Assembly: GCA_030424705.1 (NCBI GenBank)
Contig: JAUHWJ010000132.1
Location: forward strand, 1-6,163
Length of the DNA stretch: 6,163 nt
Source: Alphaproteobacteria bacterium
GTDB taxonomy: Bacteria > Pseudomonadota > Alphaproteobacteria > Rhodobacterales > Rhodobacteraceae
Direction: 5' to 3'
Shown: one piece after another, positions 1 through 5,639 of the stretch
How positions within the stretch are numbered: the first letter of the stretch is position 1
How the letters are laid out: each line of letters starts with the position of its first letter
Translations under genes and position numbers: made by a program
The notes under the pieces: generated by a model
Databases searched by the model: none
What the model was told of the DNA's origin: nothing
The model's input: only the letters and a program-made list of their open reading frames with translations

Positions 1-2
1 CG

Positions 3-917
3 GACGCCTTCGCCGCCGTGGAGGCGACCTTCGCGGCCATGGCCGCGGGGAAGGCCCGGAACTTCCCCGTCGTCCGCGAGGCGGTGGCGCATGGCGCGCT
101 CTACGGCTTCAAGGGCGGGATGGATGAGCCGGGCGGGCTCCTCGGCGTGAAGGCCGGGGGGTATTTCCCCGGCAACGCGGCGAAGGGCCTGATCAACCAC
201 CAGTCCGTCGTCGCGCTCTTCGAGCCGGAGACGGGACGGCTCGAGGCGATCGTCGGCGGAAACTACCTGACGGCGGTGAGGACGGCGGCGGCGGCTGCTG
301 TCTCCGTCCGGCATCTGGCGCGGGAGGATGCGAAGGTGCTGGGGATTCTTGGCGCCGGGCATCAGTCGCTCTTCCAGCTCCGGGCCGTGGCAGCGGCGCG
401 GGGCTTCGAGCGTGTGATCGCCTGGAACCGCGACCCGGCGAAGCTCGCCCGGCTCGCCGAGGCGGCGGCCGCGCTCGGGCTCCCCTTCGAGGCGGTGGAG
501 CGGGAGCGGCTTGGCGCGGAGGCGGATGTCATCGTCACCATCGTCTCGGCGCATGAGCCCCTCATCATGGCCGATGAGGTGAAGCCCGGCGCGCATCTCG
601 CCTGCATGGGGACGGATACGGTCGGCAAGCAGGAGGTCGATCCCGCGCTCCTCGCCCGCGCCGAGGTCTTCGCGGAGGAGCCTTCCCAGAGCGTGACGAT
701 CGGGGAGGCGCAGCACGCCGTCCGGCTCGGGCTCATGGCGGCGGAGGCGGTCACCCCGGTCGGCGCCGTCATCAACGGCGCGCATCCCGGGCGGAGCGGG
801 CCGGAGGCGGTGACGCTCTTCGACGGGTCGGGCGTGGGCCTGCAGGACCTCGCGGTCGCCTCGCTCGCGTTGAAACGGGCGAAGGAGGCCGGGCTCGCGG
901 GCTCCGCCTCCCTGTGA
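3..917 (+). CDS. bhcD: Iminosuccinate reductase BhcD, ornithine cyclodeaminase/mu-crystallin family (5' end truncated by window)
   Basis: Likely reduces iminosuccinate to L-aspartate with NAD(P)H, the closing step of the beta-hydroxyaspartate cycle for glyoxylate assimilation; cytoplasmic. The sequence shows the whole ornithine cyclodeaminase/mu-crystallin fold except about 15-25 N-terminal residues. Visible are NFPVVREA (positions 60-83), GVKAGGYFPGN with the family lysine at 150-152, LTAVRTAAAAAV with the substrate-carboxylate arginine at 279-281, the Rossmann loop GILGAGHQS, GTDTVGKQEVD with the family's acid/base aspartate at 615-617, and the C-terminal FDGSGVGLQDLAVA. The reading frame is open to the left edge (DAFAAVEATF), so the GTG at 18-20 is an internal valine and not the start. 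The assignment to BhcD, and not ornithine cyclodeaminase or alanine dehydrogenase, rests on my recollection of NFPVVREA, ALYGFK and KGLINHQS as BhcD-like, plus glcDEF nearby. The family is certain; the exact substrate is inference. Alternatives are another imino-acid reductase or an ornithine cyclodeaminase. Confidence 0.8.
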   Translation, partial: DAFAAVEATFAAMAAGKARNFPVVREAVAHGALYGFKGGMDEPGGLLGVKAGGYFPGNAAKGLINHQSVVALFEPETGRLEAIVGGNYLTAVRTAAAAAVSVRHLAREDAKVLGILGAGHQSLFQLRAVAAARGFERVIAWNRDPAKLARLAEAAAALGLPFEAVERERLGAEADVIVTIVSAHEPLIMADEVKPGAHLACMGTDTVGKQEVDPALLARAEVFAEEPSQSVTIGEAQHAVRLGLMAAEAVTPVGAVINGAHPGRSGPEAVTLFDGSGVGLQDLAVASLALKRAKEAGLAGSASL

Positions 918-925
918 AGGGCGTT

Positions 926-1648
926 CTAGCCGCGGAAGCTCCGGAAGCGGAGCGCCGCCCGCGTCTCGCTGCCGAATTCGCGGCGGAAGAGCATGGCCGC
1001 GGTCAGCAGCAGGGCGACGATGTAGGGCAGGGGGCCGAGGAACCAGGCGAGGGTCGCAAGCGCGAAATAGATCGCGCGGAGCCCCTCGTTGAAATTGCGC
1101 GCGGCGATCCGGTTCAGCGCGGCGCCGCGGGCGGCCTCGTTCTCGATCTCCTCCTCCGAGTCGCCCGGCCGATCCCCCGGCATAGCGCCCATGATGACCA
1201 GGCAATAGCCGAAGATGCGGAGCGACCAGACGAACTTGAGGAAGGCGTAGACGAGGAAGGCGATGAGGCAGAGCGTCTTGGCGAGCTGCGCCGGGCGGGA
1301 GGACTCGAGATCGCCGACGACGCCCATCGCGACGGATTCGAGGAGGTCGATTTGACCGAGGAGCGCGACCGCGCCGCCGATGGCGAACATCGTCATCGAG
1401 GCGAGGAAGCTGGCGCCGGAGCGAAGATGGCCGAGGAGCGCGACGTCGCCGATCCGCACCTCCCGCCGCGCGGTGCGGCGCATCCATTGGAGCCGGTAGG
1501 CGGAGACCATCTCGCCCGTCGAGCGCCAGCCGCGCGGATGGTGCGTCACCACCCAGCCCGTGCCCCAGTGCAGGAACAGGGCGAGCGCGAGGGCCGCCCA
1601 GTCGAGCGGGGAGAAGGCGGCGAGCCAGGCGGGGAGCGATCCGGTCAT
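926..1648 (-). CDS. DUF599 family multi-pass membrane protein, function unknown
   Basis: This is a 240-residue inner-membrane protein of the DUF599 family; no biochemical role is established. Hydrophobic segments lie at about residues 15-34, 79-100, 122-155 (long, possibly two helices or one plus a re-entrant part) and 193-221. A histidine-bearing loop (HHPRG, 36-40) follows the first segment. An acidic cytosolic-type loop (GDSEEEIENE, 162-171) precedes the family-like block NFNEGLRAIYFALATLAWF (185-203). The start ATG is the complement of 1646-1648; it places the first helix close to the N terminus, as is usual for the family. No convincing Shine-Dalgarno precedes it. The frame stays open far upstream, but that part is antisense to glcD and reads as low-complexity Arg/His-rich protein, so it was excluded. 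The gene is divergent from glcD (102 bp apart) and convergent with bhcD (8 bp apart). The position hints at a glycolate/glyoxylate-linked membrane role, which is speculation. Confidence 0.85.
   Translation of the reverse strand: MTGSLPAWLAAFSPLDWAALALALFLHWGTGWVVTHHPRGWRSTGEMVSAYRLQWMRRTARREVRIGDVALLGHLRSGASFLASMTMFAIGGAVALLGQIDLLESVAMGVVGDLESSRPAQLAKTLCLIAFLVYAFLKFVWSLRIFGYCLVIMGAMPGDRPGDSEEEIENEAARGAALNRIAARNFNEGLRAIYFALATLAWFLGPLPYIVALLLTAAMLFRREFGSETRAALRFRSFRG
938..953. terminator. Possible hairpin between convergent genes (weak)
   Basis: A perfect 6-bp GC stem (GCTCCG / CGGAGC) with a 4-nt GAAG loop starts 21 nt after the bhcD stop. It lies inside the last codons of the convergent DUF599 gene. 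There is no T-tract on either side, so it does not look like a standard intrinsic terminator. It could slow polymerase or protect the bhcD transcript's 3' end. Short GC stems are common by chance at this base composition. Confidence 0.2.
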
Positions 1649-1678
1649 GGGCGGAGAGTGCGACGGGCGGGCCCTGCG

Positions 1679-1696
1679 CGCAACGGGCGCCTTGCG
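1679..1696. promoter_or_regulatory. Inverted repeat CGCAA-N8-TTGCG, possible operator
   Basis: A perfect 5-bp dyad (CGCAA at 1679-1683, TTGCG at 1692-1696) lies in the divergent region between the DUF599 gene and glcD. The arms can be extended by three more pairs (1676-1678 with 1698-1700) if position 1697 bulges. Its right arm overlaps the best -35 candidate for glcD, which would suit a repressor or regulator site. No regulator gene is in the window, and at this GC content a dyad this short can be accidental. Confidence 0.3.
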
Positions 1697-1719
1697 GCGC
1701 GCGGCGGGGGCGCCATCAT
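1692..1719 (+). promoter_or_regulatory. Candidate sigma-70 type promoter for glcDEF
   Basis: TTGCGG (1692-1697) is followed after 16 bp by CATCAT (1714-1719), matching the -35 consensus at 3 of 6 positions and the -10 at 4 of 6. Transcription would start near 1726, leaving a roughly 25-nt leader that carries the Shine-Dalgarno sequence of glcD. This is the most plausible pairing I could find in a region almost devoid of A/T, but it is weak. No comparable promoter was seen for the divergent DUF599 gene. Confidence 0.25.
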
Positions 1720-1732
1720 GGACTGCGCAGCC

Positions 1733-1742
1733 AAGGAAGGAG
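1733..1742 (+). promoter_or_regulatory. Strong ribosome binding site of glcD
   Basis: AAGGAAGGAG ends 8 nt before the ATG at 1751. An in-frame TGA at 1745-1747 rules out any start further upstream. The spacing favours the ATG at 1751 over the second in-frame ATG at 1757. Confidence 0.75.
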
Positions 1743-1750
1743 CCTGAGCC

Positions 1751-3187
1751 ATGCAGATGCCGGAACCCGAGGCGCGCATCCTTTCCCGCAAGGCGGAGAT
1801 CGTCGCCCGGCTCGAAGCCGCGCTCTCCCCCGGCGCGGTGATCCATGCGGAGGAGGAGGTGCGCGTCTATGAATGCGACGCGCTGACCGCCTATCGCTGC
1901 CCGCCGCTCGCGGTGATCCTGCCTTCTTCCACAGCGGAGGTCGCCGCCGCGCTCCGCATCCTGCATGAGGAGCGCGTGCCAGTGGTGCCGCGCGGCTCGG
2001 GAACGTCGCTCGCGGGCGGGGCGCTGCCGACGGCGGACTCCGTAATCCTCGGCGTCGCGCGCATGAACCGGGTGTTGGAGACGGATTACGAGAACCGCTT
2101 CATCCGGGTGGAGACCGGGCGCACCAACCTTTCCGTCACCGGGGCGGTGGAGGCGGAGGGGTTCTTCTACGCCCCCGACCCTTCGAGCCAGCTCGCCTGC
2201 GCCATCGCCGGCAACATCGCGATGAATTCGGGCGGAGCGCATTGCCTGAAGTATGGCGTGACGACGAACAATCTCCTCGGCGTCACCATGGTGACGATGG
2301 AGGGCGAGGTGCTGGAGATCGGCGGGCACGCGCTTGACGCGCCGGGGCTCGACCTTCTTGGCGTTATCTGCGGCTCGGAGGGGCAGCTCGGCGTCGTGAC
2401 GGAGGCGACACTGCGAATTCTCGCGAAGCCGGAGGGGGCGCGACCGATCCTCCTCGGCTTCGACGAAAACGAGGTGGCGGGGGCCTGCGTCTCCGACATC
2501 ATCCGGGCTGGAGTTCTGCCCGTCGCCATCGAGTTCATGGACCGGCCCTGCATCCGCGCCTGTGAGGATTTCGCCCATGCGGGCTACCCCGATGTGGAGG
2601 CGCTGCTGATCGTCGAGGTCGAGGGTTCGGAGGCGGAGATCGACGACCAGCTGGCGAAGATACGGGAGATTGCGGCGCGGCATTCCCCGCGCGAGATGCG
2701 CGAGAGCCGCAGCGCGGAGGAGAGCGCGGCGATCTGGAAGGGCCGGAAGGCCGCCTTCGGCGCGATGGGTCAGATCAACGACTACATGTGCCTCGACGGG
2801 ACGATCCCCGTCTCCGCCCTGCCGCTGGTGCTGCGGCGGATCGGGGAGATGAGCCGGGATTTCGGGCTCGACGTCGCCAATGTCTTCCATGCGGGGGACG
2901 GGAACATGCACCCGCTGATCCTCTTCGACGCCAACAAGCCCGGCGACCTCGAATTGTGCGAGGCGTTCGGCGCGGAGATCCTGAAGCTCTGCGTCGAGGT
3001 CGGCGGCTGCCTCACGGGCGAGCACGGCGTGGGCGTGGAGAAGCGGGACCTGATGGAGCACCAGTATTCCGCCGCCGATCTGGAGGCGCAGCTCCGGGTG
3101 AAGGACGCGTTTGACCCGCGCTGGCTCCTTAACCCGGCGAAGGTGTTTCCGCTGCATGTGACGGCCGGGCGGAGGATGGCGGCGTGA
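1751..3187 (+). CDS. glcD: Glycolate oxidase FAD-binding catalytic subunit GlcD
   Basis: Catalytic flavoprotein subunit of glycolate oxidase: glycolate to glyoxylate, electrons passing through GlcE/GlcF to the quinone pool. The 478-residue protein is close to the usual ~480-500. The N-terminal PCMH-type FAD domain shows PPLAVILPSSTAEVAAALR (51-69), the pyrophosphate loop PRGSGTSLAGG (80-90), DPSSQ (143-147) and GNIAMNSGG (154-162). The C-terminal FAD-linked oxidase domain carries HAGDGNMHP (H380, H387) and TGEHGVG (E424, H425), the metal/substrate site of the GlcD/D-lactate/D-2-hydroxyglutarate dehydrogenase family. It ends with the typical FDPRWLLNPAKVFP. The start is fixed by a strong ribosome site and an upstream in-frame stop. 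The stop overlaps the glcE start by 4 nt (GTGA), indicating translational coupling. Alone, the family could also oxidise D-lactate or D-2-hydroxyglutarate; the glcDEF trio makes glycolate the best substrate. Confidence 0.95.
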   Translation: MQMPEPEARILSRKAEIVARLEAALSPGAVIHAEEEVRVYECDALTAYRCPPLAVILPSSTAEVAAALRILHEERVPVVPRGSGTSLAGGALPTADSVILGVARMNRVLETDYENRFIRVETGRTNLSVTGAVEAEGFFYAPDPSSQLACAIAGNIAMNSGGAHCLKYGVTTNNLLGVTMVTMEGEVLEIGGHALDAPGLDLLGVICGSEGQLGVVTEATLRILAKPEGARPILLGFDENEVAGACVSDIIRAGVLPVAIEFMDRPCIRACEDFAHAGYPDVEALLIVEVEGSEAEIDDQLAKIREIAARHSPREMRESRSAEESAAIWKGRKAAFGAMGQINDYMCLDGTIPVSALPLVLRRIGEMSRDFGLDVANVFHAGDGNMHPLILFDANKPGDLELCEAFGAEILKLCVEVGGCLTGEHGVGVEKRDLMEHQYSAADLEAQLRVKDAFDPRWLLNPAKVFPLHVTAGRRMAA

Positions 3188-4344
3188 AAGACGCGCCCTA
3201 CGCCGCCGCCGAATCCGCGCTCGCCGGGGAGATCGCCGCCGCGCATGAGGCGGGCGAGCCGGTCGAGATCGTCGGCGGCGGCACGCGCCGGGCGCTCGGG
3301 CGGCCGGTGCAGGCGGCGCGGGCGGTTTCCACGGCGTCGCTCTCCGGGATCGCGCTGCATGAGCCCGGCGCGCTGACGCTCGTCGCCGGGGCGGGGACGC
3401 CGCTGGCGGAGGTCGAGGCGGCGCTGGCGCGGGAGGGGCAGCGGCTCGCCTTCGAGCCGATGGACCATCGCGGGCTCCTCGGCTCCTCGGGCGAACCGAC
3501 GCTCGGCGCGGTCGCGGCGATGAACAATTCCGGGCCGCGGCGGATTCAGGCCGGGGCCGCGCGGGACGCGATGCTCGGCGTGCGGCTGATCGACGGGCGG
3601 GGCGAGGTCGTCTCCAATGGCGGGCGGGTGATGAAGAACGTCACCGGCTACGACCTCGTGAAGCTGATGGCGGGAAGCTGGGGGACGCTGGGGCTCCTGA
3701 CCGAGATCGCCTTCAAGGTGCTGCCGATCCCGGAGGCGGAGGCGACGGTGATGCTTACGGGGCTGGACGATGCGCGGGCGGTCGAGGCGCTCTCCGCCGC
3801 GCTCGGCTCGCCCTACGACGTGACGGGCGCGGCGCATGGGGAGGGGCGGACGCTCGTCCGTGTCGAGGGTTTCGCGGCGCAGATCGCGCATCGCGGGCCG
3901 GCGCTGGCGCGGCTGTTCTCGCCCTTCGGCAAGGCCGAGATCGTGAGCGGGGAGGCGAGCGCGGCGCTCTGGCGCGGGGTGCGGGACGTCGAGGCGTTCC
4001 ACGGGCGGGAGGGGGCCGTCTGGCGCGTTTCGGTGAAGCCTTCGGAGGGGCCGCGGCTTGTCTCCGCGCTGAAGGCGCAGGGTGCGTTCGCGGCGCTTTA
4101 CGACTGGGGCGGCGGGCTCGTCTGGCTGCTGACGGCGGAGGAGGGCGACGCCGGTGCGGCGCTGATCCGGGCCGAGACGCGGGCGCGGGGCGGGCATGCC
4201 ACGCTCGTCCGCGGCTCCGCGGCGACGCGCGCTGCGGTCGAGCCCTTCGAGCCGGCCGCGCCGGGGATCGCGGCGCTTGAGGCGCGGCTCCGCGCGGCCT
4301 TCGATCCGAAATCCATCCTGAACCCCGGCCGGATGCGGGGCTGA
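3184..4344 (+). CDS. glcE: Glycolate oxidase subunit GlcE (FAD-binding)
   Basis: Second FAD-binding subunit of glycolate oxidase; it pairs with GlcD and is needed for activity in the E. coli enzyme. The 386-residue product has one PCMH-type FAD domain: VEIVGGGTRRALG (27-39) is the flavin loop, followed by FEPMDHRGLLG (90-100), GEPTLGAVAAMNNSGPRR (103-120), and the GlcE-typical VMKNVTGYDLVKLMAGSWGTLG (149-170). It closes with FDPKSILNPGRM, as in GlcD. It lacks the HxGDGNxH and GEHG metal-site motifs of GlcD, as expected for GlcE. The start is a GTG inside the glcD stop, with GGAGG at 3171-3175 located 8 nt upstream. It is somewhat longer than E. coli GlcE (about 350); the extra length appears to be in the alanine/glycine-rich C-terminal half. 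Eight nt separate it from glcF. Confidence 0.93.
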   Translation: MKDAPYAAAESALAGEIAAAHEAGEPVEIVGGGTRRALGRPVQAARAVSTASLSGIALHEPGALTLVAGAGTPLAEVEAALAREGQRLAFEPMDHRGLLGSSGEPTLGAVAAMNNSGPRRIQAGAARDAMLGVRLIDGRGEVVSNGGRVMKNVTGYDLVKLMAGSWGTLGLLTEIAFKVLPIPEAEATVMLTGLDDARAVEALSAALGSPYDVTGAAHGEGRTLVRVEGFAAQIAHRGPALARLFSPFGKAEIVSGEASAALWRGVRDVEAFHGREGAVWRVSVKPSEGPRLVSALKAQGAFAALYDWGGGLVWLLTAEEGDAGAALIRAETRARGGHATLVRGSAATRAAVEPFEPAAPGIAALEARLRAAFDPKSILNPGRMRG

Positions 4345-4352
4345 GAGGCGCG

Positions 4353-5639
4353 ATGCAGACGAATTTCACCGCCGAACAGCTCGAGGTTCCCGCCATCAAG
4401 CGGTCGAACCAGATCCTCCGGACCTGCGTCCATTGCGGGTTCTGCACGGCGACCTGCCCGACCTATCAGGTGCTGGGGGACGAGCTGGATAGCCCCCGTG
4501 GGCGCATCTACCTTATCAAGGACATGCTGGAGAAAGGGCGGCCGGCGGACGAGAAGACGGTGAAGCATATCGACCGCTGCCTCTCCTGCCTCGCCTGCAT
4601 GAGCACCTGCCCATCGGGCGTCCACTACATGCATCTCGTCGACCATGCGCGGGAGTATATTGAGGAGACCTATCGCCGGCCCCTTGGCGACCGGGCGCTG
4701 CGCTGGCTGCTGGCGCGCATCCTGCCCTATCCGATGCGGTTCCGCTTCGCGATGCTGGGGGCGCGGTTCGCCAAGCCCTTCGCCTTCCTCCTGCCGGGCA
4801 AGCTCCGCTCCATGGTCGCCTTCGCGCCCGCCTCCATGCCGCCGCCGAGCCGGATGGAGGAGCCGCAGGTTCACAAGGCTGTGGGCGAGCGGCGGATGCG
4901 GGTCGCGCTGATGACGGGCTGCGCGCAGCGGGCGCTCAACACCGACATCAACGAGGCGACGATCCGGCTTCTCACCCGGCTCGGCTGCGACGTGGTGATC
5001 GCGGAGGGGGCGGGGTGCTGCGGCGCGCTTACGCATCACATGGGCAAGACGAAGGAGAGCCATGCGACGGCGGCGCGGAACATCGACGCCTGGACGCGGG
5101 AGATGGCGGGGGAGGGATTGGACGCCATCGTGATCAACACTTCGGGCTGCGGGACGACGGTGAAGGATTACGGGCACATGTTCCGGACGGACGGCGCCTA
5201 TGCGGAGAAGGCGGCGAAGGTGGCGGGATTGGCGAAGGATGTTTCGGAAGTACTGGTGAAGCTCGCGCCGGAGCCGACGGGCGCGGCGCCGAAGATGCGG
5301 GTGGCCTATCATGCGGCCTGCTCGCTCCAGCATGGTCAGCAGATCAAGGACCATCCAAAGACTCTCCTGCGGAAGATGGGGTTCGAGGTCGTCGAGCCGG
5401 CGGAGGGGCATCTCTGCTGCGGCTCGGCGGGGACATACAACCTGATGCAGCCGGAGATCAGCGCGCAGCTGAAGGCGCGGAAGGCGGCCAATCTGGCGGC
5501 GACGAAGCCCGAGGTGATCTCCGCCGGCAATATCGGCTGCATGATGCAGATCGGCTCGGCGATGGAGGTTCCCGTCGTCCATACGGTTGAGCTGATCGAC
5601 TGGGCCACGGGCGGGCCGAAGCCGCCCAGCTTGTGCTGA
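4353..5639 (+). CDS. glcF: Glycolate oxidase iron-sulfur subunit GlcF
   Basis: Electron-transfer subunit of glycolate oxidase, linking the GlcD/GlcE flavins to the membrane quinone pool. The 428-residue protein has two ferredoxin-type [4Fe-4S] motifs, C25-x2-C28-x2-C31-x3-C35-P and C76-x2-C79-x2-C82-x3-C86-P. Two cysteine-rich CCG domains follow, with C190, C222-C223-G and C266 in the first, and C323, C355-C356-G and C396 in the second. All expected cysteines are present, so the subunit looks functional. Between the two halves, residues about 113-165 form a basic, hydrophobic stretch that could contact the membrane; there is no clear transmembrane helix. The ATG start follows GAGAGG (4343-4348) at a short 4-nt spacing. 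The 8-nt gap from glcE supports one transcript. The last codons overlap the start of the downstream protease gene. Confidence 0.95.
   Translation: MQTNFTAEQLEVPAIKRSNQILRTCVHCGFCTATCPTYQVLGDELDSPRGRIYLIKDMLEKGRPADEKTVKHIDRCLSCLACMSTCPSGVHYMHLVDHAREYIEETYRRPLGDRALRWLLARILPYPMRFRFAMLGARFAKPFAFLLPGKLRSMVAFAPASMPPPSRMEEPQVHKAVGERRMRVALMTGCAQRALNTDINEATIRLLTRLGCDVVIAEGAGCCGALTHHMGKTKESHATAARNIDAWTREMAGEGLDAIVINTSGCGTTVKDYGHMFRTDGAYAEKAAKVAGLAKDVSEVLVKLAPEPTGAAPKMRVAYHAACSLQHGQQIKDHPKTLLRKMGFEVVEPAEGHLCCGSAGTYNLMQPEISAQLKARKAANLAATKPEVISAGNIGCMMQIGSAMEVPVVHTVELIDWATGGPKPPSLC

Noticed and set aside
18..20. GTG as the start codon of the ornithine cyclodeaminase family gene
   Set aside because: The frame is open to the window edge, and the residues before it (DAFAA) fit the family's N-terminal helix, so the codon is an internal valine and the gene begins outside the window.
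914..1747. A 277-codon plus-strand open frame opposite the DUF599 gene
   Set aside because: It is in exact antisense codon register with the DUF599 gene and yields a charged Glu/Arg/Gly-rich product. It is explained by base composition, whereas the minus strand encodes a coherent membrane protein.
926..3157. A 743-codon open frame on the minus strand spanning the DUF599 gene and most of glcD
   Set aside because: Only its last 240 codons encode a recognisable protein. The rest is codon-aligned antisense to glcD, open because glcD avoids TTA, CTA and TCA codons, and reads as Arg/His-rich sequence with no family features.
2782..4197. A 471-codon minus-strand open frame opposite glcE
   Set aside because: It is register-aligned with glcE, is Pro/Arg-rich, and has no motif. 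GlcE on the plus strand has full family motifs.
4098..5582. A 494-codon minus-strand open frame opposite glcF
   Set aside because: It is register-aligned with glcF over most of its length. The plus strand carries all the iron-sulfur cysteines, and the antisense product is low-complexity Arg/His/Leu-rich.
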